A stretch of DNA of 45,344 nucleotides from Rhodoferax sp. (GCA_031291295.1 JARLJI010000032.1:1-45344); one strand, 5' to 3'. Positions 27,122-36,136 are shown, counted from the stretch's first letter. Notes: generated by a model not told the origin, from the sequence alone. Numbers and translations: made by a program.

Positions 27122-28369
27122 ATGAAGGACGACAGTGCTTTCGGTCCGTCGCTGCGGCTGCTGGCCACCCGGCGCTTCGGCACGTTCTGGTGCGCCAGCC
27201 TGCTGTCGAACATCGGCACCTGGGCCCAGCAGGTCGCCCAGCCCTGGCTGCTGCTCAGCCTGGGCGCGTCGCCGTTCCTGCTGGGGCTGGACGCGTTCGC
27301 CCAGGGCGCGCCGGTCTTCCTGCTGACGCTGGTGGGCGGGGCGCTGGCCGACCACCTCGACCGACGCCGCGTGATCGTGCTGTTCCAGTCGATCCAGATG
27401 CTGTGCCCGGTGCTGCTGGTGGCGCTGATCCTGAGCGGCCGCATCCAGCCGTGGATGGTGATCGTGCTGTCGCTGGTCGTGGGCGTGACCGACGCGCTGT
27501 CCATGCCTTCGTTCCAGACCATCGCGCCGTCCCTGGTCCGGCGCGAGCAGATTCCGACGGCGATCGCGCTCAACTCCACCCAGTTCAACCTCTCGCGCAT
27601 CCTGGGGCCGTCGCTGGCCGGGGTGCTGATGGCCAGCGTGGGAGCGGCCGGGGCCTTCGCCGCCAATGCCGTGTCCTATGTGCCCTTCATCCTGATCGCC
27701 CTGTGGGTGCTGCCGGTGCTGCCCCGGGTGGGCTCGCAGTTGCCGGCCGAGCGCCTGACGGGGCGCGCGATCCTGCAGGCGATCCGCCAGGTGGTGCACC
27801 TGCCGGCGCTGCGCGGCGCGCTGCTGACCGTGTTCACCACCAGCGTGCTCTGCGCACCGGTGATCACCTTCTGCCCGGTCCTGGTGAAGTCCTTGTCGCA
27901 GGGGGGCGTCGGGCACTTCAGCCTGACCATGAGCGTCTTCGGCGCCGGCGGGCTGCTCGGCGCGCTGGGCCTGCTGGCGGTGAAGCCGGAGCAGGATCGC
28001 CGGCCCATCAGTTCCTGGCTGGCCGTGGCTTTTGGCGTGGTCGTGGTGCTGGCCGCGCTGAACCGGTGGCTTTGGGGGCTGCCGGTGCTGTTCGTGCTGG
28101 CCGGCATCGTGATGACGGCCAGCAACGCCTCGGCCAATGCGCTGGTGCAGTCCCTGGCGCCGCCGGCGCTGCGCGGCCAGGCGGTCAGCCTGTTCATGCT
28201 GGCCATGCGCGGCGGCCTGTCGGTGGGCAGCCTGCTGACCGGCGCGGTCACGAGCGGGCTGGGGATCCACGAGGCCCTGCTGATCAACGGCGTGCTGGCC
28301 GTGGGGGTCCAGCTCGCGCTGGGCCGGGCCTGGCGCCACGGGGCGTTGCCGCCGCCGGCGCCAGCCTGA
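27122..28369 (+). CDS. MFS transporter (EntS-like/MFS_3 family exporter)
   Basis: Inner-membrane major facilitator of 415 aa with about 12 helices. The first helix region reads FGTFWCASLLSNIGTWAQQVA. The cytosolic loop ADHLDRRRVI matches the motif-A position, and the pattern NSTQFNLSRILGPSLAG is typical of the MFS_3 group that includes enterobactin exporter EntS. Substrate is unknown; no siderophore or resistance genes are adjacent. It stands alone between divergent ruvC and convergent mtgA. Confidence 0.9.
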   Translation: MKDDSAFGPSLRLLATRRFGTFWCASLLSNIGTWAQQVAQPWLLLSLGASPFLLGLDAFAQGAPVFLLTLVGGALADHLDRRRVIVLFQSIQMLCPVLLVALILSGRIQPWMVIVLSLVVGVTDALSMPSFQTIAPSLVRREQIPTAIALNSTQFNLSRILGPSLAGVLMASVGAAGAFAANAVSYVPFILIALWVLPVLPRVGSQLPAERLTGRAILQAIRQVVHLPALRGALLTVFTTSVLCAPVITFCPVLVKSLSQGGVGHFSLTMSVFGAGGLLGALGLLAVKPEQDRRPISSWLAVAFGVVVVLAALNRWLWGLPVLFVLAGIVMTASNASANALVQSLAPPALRGQAVSLFMLAMRGGLSVGSLLTGAVTSGLGIHEALLINGVLAVGVQLALGRAWRHGALPPPAPA

Positions 28370-28408
28370 CGCGGGCCGAACGGCGACGCCCGTGGGCGCC
28401 CGCCGCGC

Positions 28409-29140
28409 TCAGGGCAGTTCGGCGTCGCCCATGCGGGCCACGATGGTCGATGCGCGGCTGGACAGGTAGCCCGAGTTGGGCACCTTTTCGAAATACTTGG
28501 GCCGCGGCAGCATCACGGCCAGCCGCGCGGCTTCATAAGCACTGAGTTTCGACGCGGGTTTGCGATAGTAGTGCTGGGCCGCGGCTTCGGCGCCGAACAC
28601 GCCCTCGCCCCATTCTACGCTGTTGAGGTAAATCTCCAGGATGCGCTGCTTGCCCAGGATGGCCTCCAGCAGCATCGTCAGTACAAATTCCTGTCCCTTG
28701 CGCAGCAGCGTGCGCTCGCCCGAGAGAAACAGGTTTTTCGCCAGTTGCTGGCTGATGGTGGAGCCGCCGACGATCTTTGGTGGGCGCTTAGCGGGGCGGG
28801 CCTGCTGTGCGCGCCGCGCGGCAAGCTCTTCGGCCTTGGCATTTTTCTGCCAGGCCTTCTCGATGGCTTCCCATTCGACGCCGTCATGGTTGACAAAGTC
28901 GTCGTCTTCCGAGGCGATCACGGCGCGCTTGAGGTTGTCCGAGATTTGCGCATACGGCACCCACTGCTGGCGCCAGCGCAGCTCGCCGTGCTCGCGCGTC
29001 AGGCGCCACGCCTCCGAGCGCTGGAACGTGGTGGATTCGGGGTGCACCACCAGCATCAGCGCGATCCGCGCCACGAAGAACAGCTGCAGGGCGAGGAAGG
29101 CGGCTATGAGCAGGCCGATCCAGCGCAGCAAGGGTTTCAT
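28409..29140 (-). CDS. mtgA: Monofunctional biosynthetic peptidoglycan transglycosylase MtgA
   Basis: GT51 glycosyltransferase that polymerises lipid II without a transpeptidase domain. 243 aa with an N-terminal transmembrane anchor (~8-28). VIASEDDDFVNHDGV holds the first catalytic Glu. GGSTISQQLAKNLFL and EIYLNSVEWGEGVFG are the following GT51 motifs. A short Ala/Arg-rich insertion (EELAARRAQQARPAKRPP) precedes the GGSTISQQ motif. Last gene of the operon RNase II-TonB-aroE-mtgA, starting 7 bp after aroE. Confidence 0.95.
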   Translation of the reverse strand: MKPLLRWIGLLIAAFLALQLFFVARIALMLVVHPESTTFQRSEAWRLTREHGELRWRQQWVPYAQISDNLKRAVIASEDDDFVNHDGVEWEAIEKAWQKNAKAEELAARRAQQARPAKRPPKIVGGSTISQQLAKNLFLSGERTLLRKGQEFVLTMLLEAILGKQRILEIYLNSVEWGEGVFGAEAAAQHYYRKPASKLSAYEAARLAVMLPRPKYFEKVPNSGYLSSRASTIVARMGDAELP

Positions 29141-29147
29141 GCGTGCT

Positions 29148-29990
29148 TCATTCCATGACGGCGCGCAGCTCGGCGAGCACCTGGGCGGAAGGGGGGCGAA
29201 CGCCGCGCCAGATCAAAAAGGCCTCGGCCGCCTGCTCCACCAGCATGCCCAGCCCGTCGCGCGGCACGGCGCCATGCTCGAGCGCCCAGGCCATGAAACC
29301 CCGCGCTGCGGGGCCGTACATCATGTCGTAGGCCAGCGCGCCAGGCCTCAAGACGCTGGCGGGAACCGGCACGCCCGCGCCGCTGAGGCTGCTTGCTGTA
29401 GCGTTGATGATCACATCAAAATCACCCGCCAGCCCTTGCAGGTCGGGCGTCAACAGCTCTGTTTTTTGTAGCAATGCCAGCGCCTGGTGGCGCTCGGCCA
29501 GGGCCACGGCTTTCGCGTGGGTGCGGTTCGCAATCGCGATGCGGGCGGGCCGTGCCTCGATCAGCGGGCCCAGCACACCGGCCGCGGCGCCGCCCGCGCC
29601 GATCAAGAGTACGTCGCGGCCTGCCAGCGCCACGCCCGCGTTGCGCTGAATGTCGTCGACCAGCCCGATGCCGTCGGTGTTGTCGGCGTGGATGCCTCCC
29701 GCCGTGAAGCTCAGGATGTTGGCGGCGCGCGCCAGTTCCGCGCGCGCGCTCACCCGGCTGGCCACGGCCGCGGCTTCGAACTTGAACGGCACCGTGATGT
29801 TGCAGCCGCGGGCCGTGCCGGTGGCGTCGTTCATGAACTCGCGCAGCGACGCGGCAAAGTTGGTCAGCGGAATCAGCCGCTTGCCGTAGTGCAGACGCTG
29901 CCCGGTGAGTTCGGCAAAGCGCGCGTGAATCCACGGCGACTTGCTGTGCTCCACCGGGTTGCCCATGACGCAGTAAAGATCCATGTTCAT
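29148..29990 (-). CDS. aroE: Shikimate dehydrogenase (NADP+) AroE
   Basis: Reduces 3-dehydroshikimate to shikimate. 280 aa. YCVMGNPVEHSKSPWIH, NITVPFK (catalytic Lys), NTDGIG, and GAGGAAAGVLGPL (NADP site) are diagnostic. The start is ATG 29990 or the second Met at 29984. Residues near AERHQALALLQKTELL are encoded by a partial family-2 repeat (29454-29472, GCTACAAAAAACAGAGCTG on the coding strand). It shares the pathway with aroG at 42671 but not the operon. Confidence 0.96.
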   Translation of the reverse strand: MNMDLYCVMGNPVEHSKSPWIHARFAELTGQRLHYGKRLIPLTNFAASLREFMNDATGTARGCNITVPFKFEAAAVASRVSARAELARAANILSFTAGGIHADNTDGIGLVDDIQRNAGVALAGRDVLLIGAGGAAAGVLGPLIEARPARIAIANRTHAKAVALAERHQALALLQKTELLTPDLQGLAGDFDVIINATASSLSGAGVPVPASVLRPGALAYDMMYGPAARGFMAWALEHGAVPRDGLGMLVEQAAEAFLIWRGVRPPSAQVLAELRAVME

Positions 29991-30004
29991 TGTTCAGCGC
30001 GCAC

Positions 30005-30859
30005 CTATTGGCTCGTCAGTTTCGTTTCCAGCGTTTCGTCGCGCGTGAAGCGAAAGCGCGAGACCACCACGATCTGGTCGGCCTGGCGCCGCATGGCGTC
30101 GCTGAAATGCCCGAACGGCCCGGCGCTGCGCGCAATCGCCTCGGCGCGGCGGTCCAGCGCGGGGCTGCCTGACGGGTCCACCACTTCGGTGGACACCACG
30201 CGCCCGTCAAAGTTGACGGTCACGATCATGGTCAGATCGCCATACAGTTTCTTGCCGCCCATTTCGGGGAAATGCTCGGTGCCCCGGTTCTCGATCTTGT
30301 GGCGCAGGCCGTCGTAGTACACCGCGTAGATTTCCTCGCGCGTGGCCGGGCTGATGTAGCGCTTTTTGGGGCGCGCGTTTTCTTCGTTGACGCGCCGCTC
30401 GATCTCGGCCAGCAGCTTGACCAGCTGGCGCCGCTTGTCCTCCCGGGCCTGGGCTTCGGGGTTGTCGCTGGCCTCCTTGGGGTCGGCCGGGGGCAGGGCG
30501 GCCAGCAGCCTCTTGACCTGCGCCAGCATCAGGCTTTGCTGTTGCTGCAGTGCCTCGACCTTGCGCTGGGCGTCCTCGTCGGAGTCGCCCATTTCGGTCA
30601 GCGCCGAGGGCGGCAGCGGCGTGGTGGCGCGCCCTTTGTCAGCTTCGCCGCCGCCAGCCAGCGAGGCCTGCGCGATGGCCGTGGCCTTGTCGGGCCGCTC
30701 GTTCGACTTGGCGTTCACCAGGATGACTTCCAGCGGCGTGTCCTCGAACACGCGGTTGAAGCCCTCCGGGTCCACGAAGCGCACGGTCAGCAGCCCCGCG
30801 TGGACCGCGATGGACGCGCCAAGCGCAAGCTGGAGGGTGCTGAAGGACCGCAGTTTCAC
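30005..30859 (-). CDS. Energy transducer TonB-family protein
   Basis: 284 aa. An N-terminal membrane anchor (~8-26, LQLALGASIAVHAGLL) is followed by a charged, partly coiled-coil periplasmic region (~75-170), and a C-terminal TonB-like domain (~190-284, with TMIVTVNFDGRVVSTEVVDPSGSPALDRRA). The Pro-rich spacer of classic TonB is short. No exbBD or receptor gene is adjacent. The start overlaps the RNase gene stop by 4 bp. A TolA-like or envelope-bridging role remains possible. Confidence 0.85.
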   Translation of the reverse strand: MKLRSFSTLQLALGASIAVHAGLLTVRFVDPEGFNRVFEDTPLEVILVNAKSNERPDKATAIAQASLAGGGEADKGRATTPLPPSALTEMGDSDEDAQRKVEALQQQQSLMLAQVKRLLAALPPADPKEASDNPEAQAREDKRRQLVKLLAEIERRVNEENARPKKRYISPATREEIYAVYYDGLRHKIENRGTEHFPEMGGKKLYGDLTMIVTVNFDGRVVSTEVVDPSGSPALDRRAEAIARSAGPFGHFSDAMRRQADQIVVVSRFRFTRDETLETKLTSQ

Positions 30860-32937
30860 GGGGATGGATTATCGCTGGTGGCCGCCTCGGTTTTGGCCTC
30901 GGTCTCGGCTTCGTCCATGTCCACCGCGATGGCGATCGGGCCGGCCACGGCGTCGTCCTCATCTTCGTCCTCGCTGCCTTCATCGTCTTGCAAAGCCGCC
31001 TCGGGCGCCTGATCCAGCCGCTCGATCACGGTGCCGTTCACGTCCAGCGTGATCTCGTCGATCGCGCCGAGCTTCACACGCACGCGGGCGCCGCGCGGCA
31101 GGTTTTGCGTGCCCAGCACGGGCAGCACCAGCGGCAGCTCGTCGGCGCGCACCAGGCCTTCCTTGAAGACGGTGCCGGTCAGCTCGGTAATGCCCTGCTG
31201 CTCCACGTACTTGAGCGTCCAGAAGCGTTCCATGCCGCGCTGGTAGTCGTTGTAGGCGGCGTAGGTCGCGTCAAAGCTGGAAATGATCGAGAACAGCTCG
31301 GCATCCTTGGGCTTGAACGGCGCGGCCAGCGCCGCCGTTTTGCCGTGGCGCGCGCAGGCGATGATTTGCCACTGGTTCGCCAGGTCGGTGTAGCGGCGCA
31401 GTGGCGAGGTGCTCCAGGCGTAGCTCTTGACGCCGATGCCGGCGTGCGGCAGGGCCTTGGTGCCCATGCGCACCTTGACGCCCGGCAGCAGGCTGGCCTG
31501 GCTGCGGTAGATGCCGGGCACGCCCAGTTCGGCCAGCCAGTTGCCCCAGGTGCTGTTGGCCAGGATCATGGCCTCGGCCACGATCAGGTCCAGCGGCGTG
31601 CCGCGCTGGCGCGTGCTGATCTGCACCTGCTCGCTGCCAGTGGGTTCGGCGCCGTCATTGCCGACCAGCTTGAAGTTGTAATCGGGCCGGTTGAAGGTCT
31701 CGGGCTTGCCGCGCACCACTTCGCGAGCGGCCTTCAGGTGTTTCGCCAGGCGGTATAAAAAAGATAGCTGCTCGCGCGCCATGGGCGGGGGCTGCAGGCT
31801 GTTCTGATGTGAAAATCCGGGATTCTCCAGCCAGTCGGCGGTGACCACCGCGTCGAGCTGGTCGTGGCGCAGGTTGGCGGCAATCGGCACGCGCTCCAGC
31901 TTGGTTTCGCTGCTTCGGATCGCCAGCGTGGCTTCGTCCAGCGTGACGTATAGCGACACCGCCGGGCAATCGCGCCCTTCCATCAGCGTGTAGGTCTGCA
32001 CCACGTCATCGGGCAGCATGGTGACCTTGTAGCCCGGCATGTACACGGTGGACAGGCGCGCGCGCCCGAGCTGGTCGATGGGGCTGCCCGGCGCAATTGC
32101 CAGACCCGGCGCCGCGATATGGATCCCCAGCGTGACCGTGCCGCTGCCCAGGCCCTGCACCGACAGCGCATCGTCGATCTCGGTGGTGTGCGAGTCGTCG
32201 ATCGAGTAGGCCTGGCAGGTCGCCAGCGGCAGCTCGTCCGCGATGGCGGGTGCCTGCAGCGCGGGGAAGGCCGTGCCTTTGGGAAAGTTCTCGAACAAAA
32301 AGCGCTTCCAGTGGAACTGGTAGGGCGAATCGATCGCGCCGGCTTGCTGCAGCAGGGTCAGCGGCGCGGTGTGGGTGGCGCGCGACGCCTCGACCACGGC
32401 CTTGTACTCGGGCGCGTTCTTGTCGGGGCGGAACAAAATCTTGTAGAGCTGCTCGCGGATTGGCGCCGGGCACTGGCCCTGGCCCAGCTCCGCGGCCCAG
32501 GCGGCAATCTGCGCCAGCAGCTGCTTTTTCTTCTCGATGCCAGCCAGTGCCTGCTGCAGGATCTCGGCCGGCGCCTTCCTGAAGCGGCCCTTGCCGGCGC
32601 GGCGAAAGTAATGCGGCGCCTCGAACAGGCGAAACAGCGTGCCGGCCTGCTCGACCAGCGTCGCGTGCTCGCTGAAATAGTCGCGCGCCAGCTCGGCAAA
32701 ACCGAATTCGTCCTCGGGCGCGAATTCCCAGGCCAGCTCCAGCTCGATGGTCTCGCTCAGGGCCTGCGCCTGGCGCACCAGTTCGGCGGGCGCGGGTTTC
32801 TCGAACTTCAGCAGCAGGTTGGCGGCCTTGACCTTGACGCGCTTGCCGCTGTCCAGCTCCACCTGCGCGGACGATTCCGCCTCGGACAGCACGCGCCCGG
32901 CGTGGAATTTGCCGGCTTCTTCAAACAATACAAACAT
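30856..32937 (-). CDS. RNase II/RNB-family exoribonuclease
   Basis: 3'-5' exoribonuclease of 693 aa. The catalytic Asp cluster IDDSHTTEIDDAL places Asp247, Asp248, Asp255 and Asp256 at the Mg sites. STVYMPGYKVTMLPDDV and the SYAWSTSPLRRYTDL segment are RNB hallmarks. The N-terminus lacks a clear cold-shock pair, and the C-terminal S1-like part is followed by an acidic tail (DDEGSEDEDEDD). A family-2 repeat is embedded near PPPMAREQLSFLYRLAKH. First gene of the operon with tonB, aroE and mtgA. No Shine-Dalgarno. Confidence 0.92.
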   Translation of the reverse strand: MFVLFEEAGKFHAGRVLSEAESSAQVELDSGKRVKVKAANLLLKFEKPAPAELVRQAQALSETIELELAWEFAPEDEFGFAELARDYFSEHATLVEQAGTLFRLFEAPHYFRRAGKGRFRKAPAEILQQALAGIEKKKQLLAQIAAWAAELGQGQCPAPIREQLYKILFRPDKNAPEYKAVVEASRATHTAPLTLLQQAGAIDSPYQFHWKRFLFENFPKGTAFPALQAPAIADELPLATCQAYSIDDSHTTEIDDALSVQGLGSGTVTLGIHIAAPGLAIAPGSPIDQLGRARLSTVYMPGYKVTMLPDDVVQTYTLMEGRDCPAVSLYVTLDEATLAIRSSETKLERVPIAANLRHDQLDAVVTADWLENPGFSHQNSLQPPPMAREQLSFLYRLAKHLKAAREVVRGKPETFNRPDYNFKLVGNDGAEPTGSEQVQISTRQRGTPLDLIVAEAMILANSTWGNWLAELGVPGIYRSQASLLPGVKVRMGTKALPHAGIGVKSYAWSTSPLRRYTDLANQWQIIACARHGKTAALAAPFKPKDAELFSIISSFDATYAAYNDYQRGMERFWTLKYVEQQGITELTGTVFKEGLVRADELPLVLPVLGTQNLPRGARVRVKLGAIDEITLDVNGTVIERLDQAPEAALQDDEGSEDEDEDDAVAGPIAIAVDMDEAETEAKTEAATSDNPSP
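31752..31800 (+). repeat. Interspersed ~50-bp repeat (family 2), copy antisense within the RNase gene
   Basis: On the plus strand: GGTATAAAAAAGATAGCTGC, TCGCGCGCCATGG, GCGGGGGCTGCAGGC. All conserved blocks of the 26917 copy are present in order. It is read in frame on the opposite strand by the RNase gene. Confidence 0.65.
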
Positions 32938-32949
32938 GGGCCGGATTGT
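32938..32949 (-). promoter_or_regulatory. -10-like hexamer upstream of the RNase II gene start
   Basis: On the minus strand GACAAT is followed by 7 nt and ATG 32937, with no Shine-Dalgarno. This fits a leaderless or near-leaderless transcript of the RNase-TonB-aroE-mtgA operon. Confidence 0.4.
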
Positions 32950-32977
32950 CCCATGCCCGCCGGGGAGAACCTTCTCC

Positions 32978-33003
32978 CGTTCACCCTGAGTTGGTCGAAG
33001 GGC
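32978..33003. repeat. Short intergenic repeat of the TTCACCCTGAG...TCGAAGGG type
   Basis: CGTTCACCCTGAG, then TTGGTCGAAGGG. It closely matches a short element that is very common between genes of proteobacteria (TTCACCCTGAGCTTGTCGAAGG). Located between yqiA and the RNase gene. Single copy here. Confidence 0.6.
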
Positions 33004-33027
33004 TCAGCTGGAGCGGGCGCGGCGGCC

Positions 33028-33615
33028 TCAAACGGCCAGGTCGAGAAAAGCGAACACCTCGTCGATCTCGGCGTCGAAGTCGCTCAGCGCGTGGTCGCTG
33101 CCCTCCAGCAGCCGGATGCGCGCGCCGGGGTAGCGCGCCGTCATCTCGCGCCAGTCCAGCACCTCGTCGCCCTTGGCGATCACGGCGAAATAGTTGCGCG
33201 GCTCGGCCACCGGGCCGCATTCGAGGGCGCGCAGCTCGTCCACGAATTCCGGCTTGAAGAAAAAGTAATCGTCGGGGTTATGCCAGGCGGTTTGCTCGCC
33301 CACGTACTTTTGCAGGTCGCGCGCCGGGGCGATGGCCGGGTTCAGCAGCACGGCTCGGCAAAGGGTTTGCTCGGCCACCCAGGTCGCATAAAACCCGCCC
33401 AGCGACGAGCCCACCACAGCCATCGAGGCGGCCGGCCAGCCGGCGATGCCGTGCATCAGCAGCGCCATCGCCTCGCGCGGCGAGGGCGGCAGCTGCGGGC
33501 ACCACCAGGTCACATCGGGGTGCTGCGCGTGTACGCGCGCAGCGACCTTTTGCGCCTTGGCGGAGTGCGGCGACGAGCGAAAGCCGTGCAGGTAGAGGAG
33601 GTGGGTGGTGGGCAT
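33028..33615 (-). CDS. YqiA/UPF0227-type alpha/beta-hydrolase (esterase)
   Basis: 195 aa cytosolic alpha/beta-hydrolase. YLHGFRSSP opens the fold, and the nucleophile elbow GSSLGG carries Ser71. Likely acid and base are Asp in KGDEVLDW and His in GSDHALSDF. Family members act on short-chain acyl esters; the physiological substrate is unknown. On the minus strand TATGAT lies 6 nt before ATG 33615, with no Shine-Dalgarno. Confidence 0.85.
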   Translation of the reverse strand: MPTTHLLYLHGFRSSPHSAKAQKVAARVHAQHPDVTWWCPQLPPSPREAMALLMHGIAGWPAASMAVVGSSLGGFYATWVAEQTLCRAVLLNPAIAPARDLQKYVGEQTAWHNPDDYFFFKPEFVDELRALECGPVAEPRNYFAVIAKGDEVLDWREMTARYPGARIRLLEGSDHALSDFDAEIDEVFAFLDLAV

Positions 33616-33627
33616 GGCGCCATCATA
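33616..33627 (-). promoter_or_regulatory. -10 hexamer of the YqiA-like gene, leaderless geometry
   Basis: Minus-strand TATGAT (33622-33627), exactly 6 nt, then ATG at 33615. No ribosome-binding site and no strong -35. Confidence 0.45.
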
Positions 33628-33642
33628 CGAACGAACGGGCGT

Positions 33643-33670
33643 AAAAAAGCCCCACCGGAGCGAGGCTTTT
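33643..33670 (-). terminator. Intrinsic terminator of the lipoprotein gene
   Basis: On the minus strand AAAAGCC pairs with GGCTTTT across a GC-rich loop, ending in a run of six T. It lies 37 bp after the lipoprotein stop and isolates it from the downstream hydrolase gene. Confidence 0.7.
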
Positions 33671-33707
33671 CTGAAGAGAGCGGCCCTTGCGCCGCCGTGT
33701 CGGATTT

Positions 33708-36044
33708 TTAGCGTCGGGTGCCGATGAAGTTACCCGTAGAGCCGTCCGTATCTGTGTAGCTGCCGCTGGCCGCGCCCATCAGGAAGTTGAAGGTGCCAGT
33801 GGCTACGCTGCCATTGTCCAACAGGGTAAAGGCGCCGGTTGCCGCGTTGCTGAAGGTCAGGTCACACGCATGGACGGGGTCGTCGGGGTGCACGCCGCCA
33901 TCGGTCCAGGAGCAGTAGGCTGAACCATCGCCATAGAGGCTGATCGTGGTGACGCCCGGCTCACCCGCTGCATCCGACACCAGCCAGTCACCCGCGTAAG
34001 AGGTCTTTGTCAAGGCCAAAGGCGTATCCGGGTCCACGGCAGGTAGCCCAAGCTGGGCGGCCAGGGCGTTGGTGGCGGTCAGATTCAGTCGCGCGGTGTT
34101 GGTGGTCGTGGTGCTATTCTGGTAGCCGGCGTAGATCTTGCCGCCACGTTGCACAAACACGCGCTGGTAGCCCAGCCCGCTGGCGATCAGTGGCGGATTG
34201 CTCAGCGTCATGACGCGTGCATCGCCCAGGTCGGAGATGGTGTAGGAGCCGGTGCCGATGGCCGTGCAATTGCGTGGCGAGCCGTTGTTGAAGCGCTCCT
34301 TGCACGCGTAGTAAGTCACCGGGTTGGTGCCGGTGCCTGCGAATGCCACACGGAGTTTGGTATTGCCGCTGTAGAAGCCGGGAGCCGGGCCAAAACCGAC
34401 CGGCGCCGTTCCGAGCGTGCCAATGCCTACGGTGCTGTTGCCCCAAGACTCATCGACTGCGTCCGGGCTCGTGTAGATCACGCTGTTGTATGTAAATTTG
34501 CCTTGTCCAAAGACGCAGGGCGTGCCCGTCATGGCACTGATCATGCCCTCCAGTGTGGTGCTGTTGGTGCCGCTGGTGTTCTTGAACTCGTTGGAGTCAC
34601 AGCCCGTGGCGCCCGGTGTGCCGGAAGAAACCGGTGCGCTGTATTGCGTCACGTAGCTGCTGCTTCCCGGGTAGTAGGCCACCGCCGTGGTCAAGGGCGT
34701 GTTCGATTGGTAGAACAGCTGGGAGTGGGCCGGGAACATGGCGGAACCCAGCGCGCTGGCGGCCGAATTGATGGACAGGTTGGTATAGCCCGCCGCGGTG
34801 ATCTGGTTGTACACGTCGATCATGGAGCGGCCGGCGATGTCGAACGCGGCACGATTCGAGTTGCCGGTTTCCAGCTGGTCGCAGTCATCGTAGCTTGAGT
34901 TGCCCTTGGCATCGCGCACCGTGCTCGTGCTTTCACTGTTCACAGCGCAGCTGATCCAGCTGGACCCGTTGAAATGCAGATCCGATTGGCGGTTCGGGCT
35001 GCTCCCGTAGTTCCAGGAGGCCACCGCGCCGCCGACGCTGTTGTAGCGGCGGCTCACATACTTGATGTTGCCCGAGGCATCCGGAGTGTTCTGGGTCAGC
35101 GTGGAAACGAGGGTCCTGGCGGACCAGTTGGCGCTGTCCCTGAAATTCAGGCTGCGCAGGGTGCCGCTCGCGACGGGCGTGTCGGCCCCGGCAGCGGGGG
35201 ACGAAGCGATCTGGTTGTTGATGGCGACCAGCGTGGCAACCGACGTGGTCGTCAAGCCCGTGCCGGCCACCAGCGTATTGGCCTGGGCCAGCAAGGCCGC
35301 TTCCATGGCCGCGGGTGAGGCGGCGGCCTGAATACTGGGGTCGGCCAGGGCAGTCAGCAGTGCGGGCAGGATTTCAAGAAGCTTCTTCTGGATGATCTTG
35401 TCCAGATCGGCCTGCTTGATCACCGCGCCATCCATGGCGGGGGTGCCAATGGCGCCGGCGAGCAAGCTGGATTGTTGCTGGGTGGTCACCACGATCATGC
35501 GGGCCATCGTGCCGGCGGCCTGGCTGTCGGCCGTGCTGCCCTTGGTGAAGTCTGCAAACAGCGAAACGTTGAGACCGGTTTGCGCCTTGACGGACGCTTC
35601 CGCCTGGGCGCTGGTGGCCCCGGTGCTGGCAATCAGGGTCTGCACCATGGTGGTCAGCGGGCTGACCACGGCAGGCTTGTCGGCCGGGGCCTGCAGGGTG
35701 AAAGGCGTCGTGACCGGGCCGTGGTCCGCATCGACTGCGTCGGTGCCGACCACCGCGAGAATCGGATATTTACCGGCGTCTTCCGTGGGCACCTGCAGGG
35801 TGACGTTGCCTGCGGCGTCGGTCTTGCCCGACGGTTCGCCGCTGTCGCAAATGCCGTTGAGGTTTTTGTCCAGGCAGACCGTGGCGTTCTTGATCGCGCC
35901 GTCGATCACGGTCACGGGCACGCTGGTCTTGGCCGCCGTTGGCGACGATACGGTTGTGCCGCCACCGCCGCCGCCACACCCCGCTACGGTCAGCATGGCC
36001 GCACCTGCAAATGCAAGTGCCAGTTTTCCGAGTTTGATGGTCAT
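33708..36044 (-). CDS. Large predicted lipoprotein, function unknown
   Basis: 778 aa from ATG 36044, chosen because GGAAAA sits 8 nt upstream and a classic signal follows; a second ATG at 36056 would add 4 residues. The signal peptide ends in the lipobox VAGC (Cys23), followed by six Gly. No Asp at +2 argues for outer-membrane sorting. A calcium-binding-like loop DKNLNGICD (59-67) lies in the first domain, which resembles carboxypeptidase-regulatory-like repeats. The rest is Ser/Thr/Ala-rich and ends in a beta-rich domain with GSYTDTDGSTGNF. Few Cys. It has its own terminator and is divergent from a two-component system. Surface or adhesive roles are guesses. Confidence 0.8.
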   Translation of the reverse strand: MTIKLGKLALAFAGAAMLTVAGCGGGGGGTTVSSPTAAKTSVPVTVIDGAIKNATVCLDKNLNGICDSGEPSGKTDAAGNVTLQVPTEDAGKYPILAVVGTDAVDADHGPVTTPFTLQAPADKPAVVSPLTTMVQTLIASTGATSAQAEASVKAQTGLNVSLFADFTKGSTADSQAAGTMARMIVVTTQQQSSLLAGAIGTPAMDGAVIKQADLDKIIQKKLLEILPALLTALADPSIQAAASPAAMEAALLAQANTLVAGTGLTTTSVATLVAINNQIASSPAAGADTPVASGTLRSLNFRDSANWSARTLVSTLTQNTPDASGNIKYVSRRYNSVGGAVASWNYGSSPNRQSDLHFNGSSWISCAVNSESTSTVRDAKGNSSYDDCDQLETGNSNRAAFDIAGRSMIDVYNQITAAGYTNLSINSAASALGSAMFPAHSQLFYQSNTPLTTAVAYYPGSSSYVTQYSAPVSSGTPGATGCDSNEFKNTSGTNSTTLEGMISAMTGTPCVFGQGKFTYNSVIYTSPDAVDESWGNSTVGIGTLGTAPVGFGPAPGFYSGNTKLRVAFAGTGTNPVTYYACKERFNNGSPRNCTAIGTGSYTISDLGDARVMTLSNPPLIASGLGYQRVFVQRGGKIYAGYQNSTTTTNTARLNLTATNALAAQLGLPAVDPDTPLALTKTSYAGDWLVSDAAGEPGVTTISLYGDGSAYCSWTDGGVHPDDPVHACDLTFSNAATGAFTLLDNGSVATGTFNFLMGAASGSYTDTDGSTGNFIGTRR

Positions 36045-36074
36045 AAGTTTTTCCATGAAATTTGAACGAAGTGC

Positions 36075-36092
36075 TCCGGAGATGCCTCCGGA
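36075..36092 (-). other. Hairpin in the lipoprotein 5' leader
   Basis: TCCGGAG, loop of 4, CTCCGGA: a perfect 7-bp stem about 31-48 nt before ATG 36044. It could affect mRNA stability or translation. Confidence 0.35.
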
Positions 36093-36136
36093 ACGCGCTT
36101 GGAACGCATTGGGCCGATAGTTGTGACAAATTGCAT

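Noticed and set aside
28370..28408. Terminator between the MFS gene and mtgA
   Set aside because: CGCCC-GT-GGGCG has a loop too short for a hairpin and no T-run.
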